Shown here in pieces: positions 1-6,207 of a DNA stretch of 21,821 nt. The position numbers and the translations under genes are program-made. The stretch lies in assembly GCA_937925775.1 (NCBI GenBank), contig CALAMM010000131.1, forward strand, positions 1-21,821, given 5' to 3'. Origin of the DNA: an uncultured Fimbriimonadales bacterium. GTDB lineage: Bacteria; Armatimonadota; Fimbriimonadia; Fimbriimonadales; GBS-DC. Each line of letters opens with the position of its first letter. Within the stretch, counting starts at the first letter, position 1. The notes under the pieces are model-generated. The model was not told the DNA's origin. It worked only from the letters and a program-made list of their open reading frames with translations, and made no database searches.

Positions 1-199
1 TGCTTGGACAAGAATGTCCAAGCCACAGTGGGCGTCCCCGCCGACGAACTGTGCTTGGACAAGAATGTCCAAGCCACATCGCGTAGCGTCGGCGTCCCGC
101 CGACGAAGATTGTAGCGTCGGCATTTTCTTCGTCAGCGAGACGCTGACGCTACGAACCCCCTCAGCGTCGCGTCGGCGTCCCCACCGACGAACCGCGCA
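1..199. repeat. Cluster of dispersed palindromic repeats
   Basis: Gene-free stretch made of short hairpin units. Hairpin A, GCTTGGACA-AGAA-TGTCCAAGC, lies in a 27-base direct repeat at 1-27 and 52-78 (period 51). Hairpin B, of the type CGTCGGCG-TCC-CGCCGACG, follows each copy (about 32-48 and 87-107), with a diverged copy near 173-192. A third hairpin at 112-153 has outer arms GTAGCGTC/GACGCTAC and inner arms CGTCAGCG/CGCTGACG. The A+B composite reappears inverted at the far end of the window (21712-21787). The units look like REP/MITE-like non-coding repeats; I see no ORF or transposase here. Confidence 0.85.
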
Positions 200-210
200 C
201 GGCGACTTGC

Positions 211-804
211 TTATTCCAGATTCTTACTGCGCCATTCCTTGAGGAGTTCGGGCGCACGGGGATCCAAAAACACGCTTTCTACAAACAGCGCGTAAAGCTG
301 GTCATCTTTGAGGGAGGAGGTGTCCACTCGCGCGGATTCGAGAACTTCCTTGCTTCGCTTGACCATGTAGTTCATTTGCTCTTCGGTGAAGTGGGGCTTG
401 AGTTCGGTGGCGACTTCGCTTACGACTTGGGCGCGCAGTTGGCGTCGTTTTTGCGCGGCGTCGGTTTCGAGACGCTTGATGGTCTCTTGAAACTGTTTGG
501 GCAGGCTCTTGCCGCGCGAGACCTCCTCGCGGATTCTTAGGATTTCCTCTTTGCGGTTGCGCAGCTCCTTTGCCTCCTCTTGAATGAGGCGTTCGAGTTG
601 TTTGTAGGCGCGTTCGTGCAGGGGGATGAGGCGTTCGATTTGCGATTTGGTGAGGTTGAGCGGGCGGATGTTGTTGAACCAAGTGATGTCGCTGAGCGCG
701 AGCAGGAGTTGGTCTACTTCGGAGAGGGTGGGTGTGTTGGCTTGCTGGGGCACGCCGAGCATCCATCCGCATGCGAGTGCGAAAATCAGTCCAATCCGCT
801 TCAT
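211..804 (-). CDS. Secreted coiled-coil protein with LTxxQ motif (Spy/CpxP-like)
   Basis: A 197-residue protein of unknown exact function. It starts with a signal peptide (MKRIGLIFALACGWMLG) and the mature part is almost entirely charged helix. LNLTKSQ near residue 51 matches the LTxxQ motif of the Spy/CpxP/periplasmic-chaperone family, and FTEEQMNYM near 150 looks like a second, weaker copy. A longer reading frame to 972 exists, but it would run through cdd; the ATG at 804 is chosen because it begins the signal peptide and sits 6 bases after a TATAAT element. It lies 23 bases downstream of cdd with its own promoter in that gap, so it is probably transcribed at least partly on its own. By family analogy it would act in the periplasm. 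A second LTxxQ protein lies at 17407-18147. Confidence 0.8.
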   Translation of the reverse strand: MKRIGLIFALACGWMLGVPQQANTPTLSEVDQLLLALSDITWFNNIRPLNLTKSQIERLIPLHERAYKQLERLIQEEAKELRNRKEEILRIREEVSRGKSLPKQFQETIKRLETDAAQKRRQLRAQVVSEVATELKPHFTEEQMNYMVKRSKEVLESARVDTSSLKDDQLYALFVESVFLDPRAPELLKEWRSKNLE

Positions 805-810
805 AGCACG

Positions 811-816
811 ATTATA
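811..816 (-). promoter_or_regulatory. -10 box (GGTATAAT) of the LTxxQ gene, leaderless type
   Basis: The minus strand reads CAGGTATAAT, then only six bases, then the ATG at 804. Initiation 6-7 bases after the -10 box would fall on or next to the start codon, so the mRNA should be leaderless; there is no Shine-Dalgarno. No recognisable -35 box. Confidence 0.6.
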
Positions 817-827
817 CCTGCGCGGAG

Positions 828-1235
828 TTATCGGGCGGGCGCATTGCGCAGGTGGAAGCCGTGCGGGATTAGTTCTGCTAAGGTGTAGCGTCCCACGATT
901 TCGTCGGGTTTGACCACCCATACAACGCAGGTTTGGGGGTCGTTCGCGAACTCCAGGAGCACTTGTCGGCATGCGCCGCAGGGGGTTCCGCCGTCGGGGG
1001 TGCAGAGCGCGACCGCCGTGATGCGCCGCGCGCCTGACGCGATCGCGCTGAACACGGCGGCTCGCTCGGCACAGATGCTCAAGCCGTAGCTGGCGTTTTC
1101 CACATTACAGCCTGCGAAGACGCGCCCGTCCGCTGTGCGCACTGCGGCGCCGACAGCGTAGCCCGAGTAGGGGGCGTAAGCGTTTTGGCGCACGGTGCGC
1201 GCGGCTTGGATCAGGAGCTGGTCTTCACTCGGCAT
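828..1235 (-). CDS. cdd: Cytidine deaminase
   Basis: A 135-residue zinc-dependent cytidine/deoxycytidine deaminase of pyrimidine salvage, of normal length for the small homotetrameric class. AYAPYSGYAVGAA (residues 19-31) and the substrate-binding GCNVENASYG (42-51) are followed by the catalytic motif CAE (Cys55, Glu57) and PCGACRQ (Cys86, Cys89), giving the three-Cys zinc site and the proton-shuttle Glu. The ATG at 1235 is preferred over an upstream in-frame TTG at 1256 because AGAAGGAG lies 6 bases before it. It overlaps the end of the FmdB-like gene by 11 bases, so the two are probably translationally coupled. Confidence 0.95.
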   Translation of the reverse strand: MPSEDQLLIQAARTVRQNAYAPYSGYAVGAAVRTADGRVFAGCNVENASYGLSICAERAAVFSAIASGARRITAVALCTPDGGTPCGACRQVLLEFANDPQTCVVWVVKPDEIVGRYTLAELIPHGFHLRNAPAR

Positions 1236-1554
1236 CGTCGTCTCCTTCTGCGGCAAGCTCCTCCTCGAAGAGTTCCTCCATTTCGTGGGGGTCCTCGTCC
1301 ATCGCGGCGCTCATCTCGCGCACGAAGCGGCGCATCGTTTGGGGGTCATCAGGGTCGCCCGCGAACTCCATGCTATCGGCAAGGTCGTCGAGCATCTGGT
1401 CTTCGGTGCGCAGGCGCGCCACGCGCGAGACGAGCCGCTTCGATTCGGTCGCGCCGCAAGCAGGACAGGCTTGGGGATGGTCGCGCTCGGCAATCCCCAG
1501 CAGTTTCGAGAACCGTTTCCGACACTTTAGGCAACGGTACTCGTAGATTGGCAT
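1225..1554 (-). CDS. FmdB-type zinc-ribbon protein
   Basis: A 109-residue protein that begins MPIYEYRCLKCRKRF, the hallmark of the FmdB/CxxC-CxxC putative regulatory family. Two CxxC pairs (Cys8/Cys11 and Cys30/Cys33, in CPACGA) form the predicted zinc ribbon, followed by a KRLVSRVARLR basic stretch. The last ~50 residues are very acidic and Met/Glu-rich (MDEDPHEMEELFEEEL), an extension beyond the core domain. The molecular role of the family is not settled. Only one base separates its ATG from the mdh stop and there is no strong Shine-Dalgarno, so translation is probably coupled to mdh; its own end overlaps cdd. Confidence 0.85.
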   Translation of the reverse strand: MPIYEYRCLKCRKRFSKLLGIAERDHPQACPACGATESKRLVSRVARLRTEDQMLDDLADSMEFAGDPDDPQTMRRFVREMSAAMDEDPHEMEELFEEELAAEGDDDAE

Positions 1555-1555
1555 T

Positions 1556-2482
1556 TTAGCCCATCACTTTTTGGAGCGTTTCCTTGAGAACTTGGGCGGA
1601 TTTTTGGAGGGCGTCGCGTTCCTCGTCTGAGACGCCGATTTCAATCACGGTTTCCACGCCCTTGCGCCCGATGCGCGTAGGCAGGGAGAAGCACACATCG
1701 GTGATGCCCAACGCGCCCGTCTGCAGGGTCGATACGGGCAAGACTTGGTGTTTGTCCAGCGCGATTGCGTTCACAACCTGTGCGATGGCGACGCCGACGG
1801 CGTAGCCAGCACCTCCCTTGAGCCGAATTGCCTCCGCGCCAGAGTCTTTGGTGCGCTGGAACACGGCGTCCATCGCCGCTTGGCTGTAGCCCGGGTAATC
1901 GCGGATGGGCACGCCCGCAATCGTCGCGCAGCTCCAGATGGGAACCATCGAGTCGCCATGCTCACCTAAGATAAGCGCGTCCACATCGGTTGCGGCGACG
2001 CCGAAATGCTCTGCCAGAAACGAGCGGAATCGGCAGGTATCCAGCACCGTGCCCAGCCCGATCACGCGCTCGGTTGGCAAGCCCGACTCCTTCACCGCGA
2101 GATAAGTGAGGATATCGACGGGGTTGGACACTACGAGGATAGTTGCGTCGTCGGCAAGTGGGACGCCCTTGAGGTTTCCCAAGATTTCGCGGAACAGCCC
2201 CACATTGCGGTTGATCAGCTCCAGTCGGCTCTCGTCGGGGCGTCGGCGTAGCCCGGCGGTGATGATGACGAGGTGGGCGCCGTGCAGGTCTTCGTAGTCG
2301 CCTGCGCTGAAGCGAATGGGTTGCGAGTAGGCGGCGCCGTGTCGCAAGTCGAGCGCTTCGCCTTCTGCCGCCTCGCGGTTGATATCGAGCAGCACCACCT
2401 CCGAAACTGCACCGATGAGTTGCAAAGTGAACGCGGCGTTCGAGCCGACGCGCCCGCCGCCACCGATGATACCTACCTTCAT
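1556..2482 (-). CDS. mdh: NAD-dependent malate dehydrogenase (LDH-like type)
   Basis: A 308-residue member of the lactate/malate dehydrogenase family interconverting malate and oxaloacetate (TCA cycle). Visible are the Rossmann motif VGIIGGGGRVGS (3-14), Asp33 at the end of the second strand (NAD rather than NADP), the catalytic Asp148 and Arg151 in GTVLDTCRFR, and catalytic His175 in GEHGDS. In the specificity loop AGLRRRPDESR (76-86) the position that is Gln102 in lactate dehydrogenases is Arg, which favours malate; Asp83 replaces the usual Gly. The ATG at 2482 is preceded by GGGAGG; a longer frame to 2587 would run into purK. Promoter at 2538-2543. Confidence 0.9.
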   Translation of the reverse strand: MKVGIIGGGGRVGSNAAFTLQLIGAVSEVVLLDINREAAEGEALDLRHGAAYSQPIRFSAGDYEDLHGAHLVIITAGLRRRPDESRLELINRNVGLFREILGNLKGVPLADDATILVVSNPVDILTYLAVKESGLPTERVIGLGTVLDTCRFRSFLAEHFGVAATDVDALILGEHGDSMVPIWSCATIAGVPIRDYPGYSQAAMDAVFQRTKDSGAEAIRLKGGAGYAVGVAIAQVVNAIALDKHQVLPVSTLQTGALGITDVCFSLPTRIGRKGVETVIEIGVSDEERDALQKSAQVLKETLQKVMG

Positions 2483-2537
2483 TGTTCGCCTCCCTAAACT
2501 CAGATAAGGTGGCTTAGGCGTGTTGCCCAAGCACTGC

Positions 2538-2543
2538 ATTATA
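2538..2543 (-). promoter_or_regulatory. -10 box (GGGTATAAT) for the mdh-fmdB-cdd unit
   Basis: The minus strand reads CGGGTATAAT, overlapping the purK stop codon. It lies 55 bases before the mdh ATG, giving a leader of about 48 bases that ends in a GGGAGG Shine-Dalgarno. No good -35 match is visible, but the GGG before the box is shared with the other promoters of this window. The mdh unit could also be read through from purK. Confidence 0.55.
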
Positions 2544-3633
2544 CCCGACTTACAGGGTAGATTTGGCGCAGTTGCTCCAGCAGCCAATCGCGTTCTTTGG
2601 GGGTATCGGCGCGCAGGGTGATGTGCCCCAGCTTGCGTCCGGGGCGCGGCGACTTGCCATACAGGTGCAGGTGCGTGTTAGGCAGGCGCAGGACTGCGTC
2701 GATGGGGGGCAGCTCGCCGATTAGGTTCACCATCGCACAGTAGCCGCGTGGCGCGACGCTGCCCAGAGGCAAGCCTAAAATCGCACGCAGGTGGTTCTCG
2801 AACTGGCTGGTTTCCGCCCCCTCGATAGTCCAGTGTCCGCTGTTATGCACGCGCGGGGCGACCTCGTTCGCCAGCAGCTGGTCGCCCACCTGAAACATCT
2901 CCAGCGCAATCACGCCGACATAGTCCAGCGATTCCAGCAGGCGCGTGAGGTAAGTAAGGTGCGCCCCTCGCTGGGAGAGCGCGTCATCGGGGTTCACTAA
3001 CGAGACGCGCAGAATGCCTCCCGCGTGGTGATTCTCGACGAGCGGGTAGACAGCAATTTGTCCATCGAGTGCGCGCACGCCGATGGCGGAGACCTCGCGT
3101 TCGAACGGCACGAATGCCTCCGCGATGAGTGGGTGGGGCTGAAACCGCTGGACAAGGGTGTGGTACTCTTGGGGGGTCTGCGCGACGCCTTGCCCCTTGC
3201 CGTCGTAGCCGAATCGGCGCGTTTTCACGACGCAGGGCAACCCTGTGATTTGGAGCGCGGCGTCGGGTTGCGTTGGCTCGATGGGCGCGAAAGCGGGCGT
3301 GGGGATGCCAACTGCGTTTAGGAACTGCTTTTCCCGCAGGCGGTCCTGAAAGATTTCCAGCGCGCGGGGCGTCGGACGCACAGGAACGCGCTCCTCCACG
3401 AACCGCGCCGTTTCCAGAGGCACATTCTCGAACTCGTAGGTGACACACGCCTTGCCACCTGCGAATTGGGCGAGGGCGTCCCAAGCATCGTAGGGTTCAC
3501 TGACAAGGGGCGCAACCTGTCCTGCACAGGCATCAGGGTTAGGATCGTATAGCTCCGTGCGTAGCCCCAGCGGGTAGCCTGCCAGCGCCAGCATCCGCCC
3601 CAGTTGTCCGCCACCTAAAATGCCAACTTGCAT
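2539..3633 (-). CDS. purK: 5-(carboxyamino)imidazole ribonucleotide synthase (PurK)
   Basis: A 364-residue ATP-grasp ligase that carboxylates AIR to N5-CAIR using ATP and bicarbonate in de novo purine synthesis; full family length. Seen in order: N-terminal GILGGGQLGRM (4-14), TYEFENVP (65-72), the ATP-grasp KTRRFGYDGKGQ (137-148), VPFEREVS, ENHHAGGILRVS, ALEMF, and the metal/ATP-binding NEVAPRVHNSGHWT. The ATG at 3633 is chosen over an upstream in-frame GTG because GGAGGAG precedes it. purK usually pairs with purE, which is not next to it here; its 5' side faces the divergent phage capsid cassette. It is followed by mdh on the same strand. Confidence 0.95.
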   Translation of the reverse strand: MQVGILGGGQLGRMLALAGYPLGLRTELYDPNPDACAGQVAPLVSEPYDAWDALAQFAGGKACVTYEFENVPLETARFVEERVPVRPTPRALEIFQDRLREKQFLNAVGIPTPAFAPIEPTQPDAALQITGLPCVVKTRRFGYDGKGQGVAQTPQEYHTLVQRFQPHPLIAEAFVPFEREVSAIGVRALDGQIAVYPLVENHHAGGILRVSLVNPDDALSQRGAHLTYLTRLLESLDYVGVIALEMFQVGDQLLANEVAPRVHNSGHWTIEGAETSQFENHLRAILGLPLGSVAPRGYCAMVNLIGELPPIDAVLRLPNTHLHLYGKSPRPGRKLGHITLRADTPKERDWLLEQLRQIYPVSRV

Positions 3634-3726
3634 CTGTCTCCTCCGAATTGGCACCCTTCCAGCCAGCGTTGTGCCTTCATATTATGACATCCGCTTCGTC
3701 GTTATGGGGGCGGCGGGCTGGGTTAG

Positions 3727-3759
3727 GGCATATGCCACGTGTACCCCGTAGGCATATCC
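3727..3759. promoter_or_regulatory. Possible operator between purK and the capsid cassette
   Basis: The 185-base divergent spacer between purK and the phage protease gene holds a perfect 10-base palindrome GGCATATGCC (3727-3736) and a related GGCATATCC (3751-3759) 24 bases on, about two helical turns. On the minus strand GGGGTACACG (3738-3747) between them resembles the GGGTAYAMT promoters and could serve purK. The rest of the spacer shows no convincing gene. Confidence 0.25.
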
Positions 3760-3818
3760 GCGTCAGAGGCCGTAGGGGGGTTGTCAGAACTGTTTGCTTC
3801 TATCCGCATGCGCATGGA

Positions 3819-4688
3819 ATGCGAAGCGCAGAGTGGATTTACCGCGACGCGAAGCTCCTCGAGACAGGGGTTTATCCCGACAAAGGGGTAGCGATTACGA
3901 GGGAGCATCTGGAGGCGCAGGTGCGCGCGTTTCACGCCCCCGTTCCGATCCTCGTGGAGCATCGCCCGTCGCCGTTGCTGCTGGGGTGGCTTGTGCGGGT
4001 GTGGCGGCGAGGCGACACGCTGTATGGCAAGCTGGCGTTGTTTCCCGAAGCCGATGCGCTGCTGCGTCGATTGCGCTTGCGTGGGCTAAGCGTGGGGTTG
4101 AGTCGCGACCTGCGCCGCCTGCTGGAGGTCTCGATTACCGCCAGTCCGCGCGTGCCCAGTGCCCAGCTGTTCCACACTGCGCAGTGCCGTCGCCATGTCG
4201 GCACAGAGGCCGATGCTGGCGAACACGGCGTCGGTGCATTCCCATTCGCTTCTGAGGAGGTGATTCGTTTGGAAACCGTTGAGAGCCACGAGGTTGTTGG
4301 TGGGACGCCGATGGTAGAGATGCCGTCCTCTCAAGATGCGCTTGAGCAGCGTGTTCGTGAATTGGAGGCCGAGTTGCGTCGACGCGAGGTGCGCGAGCAG
4401 ATTCAGCAGTGGAGCCTGCGTGGGCAGCTGCCTCCTGCGCTTGCGCCGTTGGCGGAGGCAATCCTGCTGCAGGGCGACGCGCCGGTGCAGTTCAGTGGTG
4501 CGACGACCTCCGTTGCCGCGCTGTTCCGCCAGTTTGTGAACAGTTTGCCCCCGCAGAACCTGCTGGGGGAGCTTGCCCCGATGTCCGAATCTGAGACGCC
4601 CACCTTGAGCGCGGACGCGCTTGAGTTCCTGCGCCGCGCGTTCCCCGATATGAACCCTGCCGAAATTCTGCAGAAGGAGGCGCGATAG
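3819..4688 (+). CDS. Mu-like phage capsid maturation protease/scaffold (gpI-like)
   Basis: Likely head protease with a C-terminal scaffold, 289 residues from the chosen start. The N-terminal half has the pattern of Mu-type (U35-like) prohead proteases: VEHRPSP..LGWL with candidate catalytic His48, GLSVGLS with candidate Ser91, and LEVSITASPRVPSAQ (102-116), the usual closing motif. The C-terminal half is a coiled coil (DALEQRVRELEAELRRRE) and ends PDMNPAEILQKEAR, typical of scaffold tails. Start is uncertain: ATG 3819 best matches the conserved N-terminus (WIYRDAKLLETGVYPDKG) but has a weak ribosome site; ATG 3732 is an alternative. It is followed 2 bases later by the decoration gene. Catalytic residues are assigned by motif resemblance only. 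Confidence 0.8.
   Translation: MRSAEWIYRDAKLLETGVYPDKGVAITREHLEAQVRAFHAPVPILVEHRPSPLLLGWLVRVWRRGDTLYGKLALFPEADALLRRLRLRGLSVGLSRDLRRLLEVSITASPRVPSAQLFHTAQCRRHVGTEADAGEHGVGAFPFASEEVIRLETVESHEVVGGTPMVEMPSSQDALEQRVRELEAELRRREVREQIQQWSLRGQLPPALAPLAEAILLQGDAPVQFSGATTSVAALFRQFVNSLPPQNLLGELAPMSESETPTLSADALEFLRRAFPDMNPAEILQKEAR
4269..4688 (+). other. Candidate nested scaffold protein (Z-like) in the protease gene
   Basis: An in-frame TTG at 4269 sits 8 bases after GAGGAGG (4254-4260), a strong Shine-Dalgarno inside the coding sequence. It falls at the junction between the protease domain and the coiled-coil C-terminus, and would yield a separate 139-residue scaffold. In phage Mu the scaffold Z is made from an internal start in gene I, so the arrangement is expected for this family; whether this site is used is inference. 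Confidence 0.4.
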
Positions 4689-4690
4689 CG

Positions 4691-5104
4691 ATGCCTGCTC
4701 TTACCCAGCCATACGAGGCGCACGAGCGCGAAGGACTGATAGTGGCCTACCCCGTGAAGGCGAACGCTAAAATCTGGAAAGGTGCGCTGGTCTGCGTGGA
4801 CAACACGGGCTATCTGGTTCCTGCAGCGGATACTGCAGGGCTACGCTTTGTGGGCGTGGCGTTCGAAAGCGTAGATAACACCGGCGGCAGCAACGGCGAC
4901 AAGCGCTGCCGCGTCATCAAGCGCGGCAGCTTCGTCTACAACCGCGTTGGGAACTACACCCAAGCGGATGTGGGAGCGACTGTGCGTGCCACAAGCGATA
5001 ACGAGGTCGCCAAGACCAGCACCCACAATATCCTCGTCGGCACGGTGGTCGAGTTGCTCGATGGCAACCGCGTGCGGATACGGATTGACAACCACACGGT
5101 TTGA
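4691..5104 (+). CDS. Phage capsid decoration (head stabilisation) protein, DUF2190-like
   Basis: A 137-residue small beta-rich protein. The opening (YEAHEREGLIVAYPVKANAKIWKGALVCVDNTGYLVPAADTAG) has the pattern of capsid cement proteins of the DUF2190 type: substrate-like loop, 'I.KG.lV..d..G.l..a', then GLRFVGVAFESVDN and RVIKRGSFVYN. The C-terminus (NILVGTVVELLDGNRVRIRIDNHTV) is also typical. It should decorate the assembled capsid surface. The ribosome site AGAAGGAGG overlaps the end of the protease gene; 14 bases separate its stop from the major capsid gene. Position between protease/scaffold and gpT supports the call. Confidence 0.75.
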   Translation: MPALTQPYEAHEREGLIVAYPVKANAKIWKGALVCVDNTGYLVPAADTAGLRFVGVAFESVDNTGGSNGDKRCRVIKRGSFVYNRVGNYTQADVGATVRATSDNEVAKTSTHNILVGTVVELLDGNRVRIRIDNHTV

Positions 5105-5118
5105 GGAGGTGAGCCGAG

Positions 5119-6048
5119 ATGCCGTTAGTCCGAAGCGACTTGCTTTCGCTGGTGGAGGCGGGGCTACGCACCGAGTTTTTCCGCGCCTATCGCCAGCTCG
5201 AAGAAGCCAGCATCACGCCCCAGATTGCCACGATTGTGCGCACGAACCTGCCTGTGCAAAAGTACGGCTGGCTGGGCAGCGTGCCCGTGATGCGCGAGTT
5301 CGTGGATGAGCGTCAGCCTGCAGGACTGGGCGTGTACGAATACACGATTAGCGACCGCGTGTGGGAAGCCTCGATCGCTGTCGAGCGGCGCGCCCTTGAA
5401 GACGAGCAGTACGATATGATCCGTATGCGCGTGCGCGACCTCGCTCGCGAAGCCGTGCGCCACAAGGAGCAACTCGTTATCGAGGCGCTCATCCGCGGCT
5501 CGATCGACGGACGCTGCTATGACGGGCAACTCCTGTTCGACACCGACCACAAAGAAGGCGACAGCGGACTGCAGAGCAACATTTACAGCGGCGCGCTCTC
5601 CACAAACAGCCTCCAAGCGGCAATAGCACAGATGATGCAGTTCAAGGACGACCGCGGGCGACCGATGGGCATCCTACCCGACACGCTGCTGGTCGGCCCG
5701 AAACTGCAGTGGTTGGCGATGGAGCTGCTGGAGTCGCCGATTGTGGTGCAGGCAAACACGGCGAACCACTACACGCCCTATCGGAATGTGTTGCAGGGCA
5801 AGCTGCGCTTGATTGTGTCGCACTACATTACGGGGGCGCACGAGAACAAGTGGTTCCTGCTGGACACTTCACGCGCGATGCGGGCAGTGGTGCTTCAGGA
5901 GCGGCGGGATGTACCACTGGAGTTCGCCGCGCTGGACAGGCCTGACAGCGAGCAGGTCTTCATGCGCGACCAAGTGCTGTACGGTGCGCGCGCCCGCTAC
6001 GGTGTCGGCTACGGGCTGTGGCAGACAGCGCTGATGGGCACAGGATAA
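5119..6048 (+). CDS. Mu-like phage major capsid protein (gpT-like)
   Basis: A 309-residue HK97-fold-type major head subunit of the Mu gpT family. Diagnostic blocks are IVRTNLPVQKYGWLG (56-70), WEASIAVERRALEDEQYD, CYDGQLLFDTDHK, LLVGPKLQ, WFLLDTSRAMRAVVLQERR and the C-terminal RARYGVGYGLWQTAL, all in the family's order and spacing. The frame is intact from a clear ATG with GGAGGTGA 8 bases upstream to a normal C-terminus, and GC-rich codon use resembles the neighbours, so it does not look like a decaying relic. No portal, terminase, tail or lysis gene follows: after 158 bases comes metY. Confidence 0.9.
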   Translation: MPLVRSDLLSLVEAGLRTEFFRAYRQLEEASITPQIATIVRTNLPVQKYGWLGSVPVMREFVDERQPAGLGVYEYTISDRVWEASIAVERRALEDEQYDMIRMRVRDLAREAVRHKEQLVIEALIRGSIDGRCYDGQLLFDTDHKEGDSGLQSNIYSGALSTNSLQAAIAQMMQFKDDRGRPMGILPDTLLVGPKLQWLAMELLESPIVVQANTANHYTPYRNVLQGKLRLIVSHYITGAHENKWFLLDTSRAMRAVVLQERRDVPLEFAALDRPDSEQVFMRDQVLYGARARYGVGYGLWQTALMGTG

Positions 6049-6191
6049 CGCGCGGGGTCTCGCCCCCGACTGGATTCTGAAGCACAGCGTAAGCTTCCCC
6101 ACCAAAAACGGTGCGACGACATTCCTGTCGTCGCACCAACGCTCCTAAACCAAGCGTCCCCTCTGCCGATTGGGCCACTTCGTCCCTCAGG
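6049..6191. other. Spacer after the capsid cassette, with tRNA-like 5' half
   Basis: No gene. It holds the GGTGCGACGAC hairpin repeat (6110-6137) and, on the minus strand at about 6185-6138, a stretch resembling the 5' half of a tRNA: acceptor-like GGGACGA, D-arm-like GGCCCAATCGGCAGAGG, then an anticodon-stem-like pairing GACGC/GCGTT with an oversized 11-base loop. No T-arm or matching 3' acceptor strand follows, so at best it is a remnant. Confidence 0.3.
6110..6137. repeat. Dispersed hairpin repeat GGTGCGACGAC-ATTCCT-GTCGTCGCACC
   Basis: Perfect 11-base inverted repeat with a 6-base loop, directly downstream of the capsid cassette. No T-tract follows, so it is not a classical terminator. 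The left arm and loop recur at 21805-21821, where the window ends, both preceded by a CAAAA-type run. It is therefore a second repeat family in this genome. Confidence 0.75.
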
Positions 6192-6197
6192 TACAAT
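6192..6197 (+). promoter_or_regulatory. -10 box (AGGTACAAT) of metY, near-leaderless
   Basis: TACAAT preceded by AGG, then ten bases (ACCCGCCGCT) to the metY ATG. A weak -35-like TTGGGC lies 16 bases upstream. Initiation about 7 bases after the box leaves only about 3 bases of leader, and there is no Shine-Dalgarno. Confidence 0.6.
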
Positions 6198-6207
6198 ACC
6201 CGCCGCT

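Noticed and set aside
1..199. CRISPR array
   Set aside because: Repeats are palindromic, of different lengths and only two are exact with a period of 51; there are no unique spacers of even size and no cas genes.
805..972. N-terminal extension of the first LTxxQ gene to 972
   Set aside because: It lies inside cdd and would bury the signal peptide and the TATAAT promoter.
6110..6137. Rho-independent terminator after the capsid genes
   Set aside because: No T-tract follows, and the same arm and loop recur at the window's right edge, so it is a repeat.
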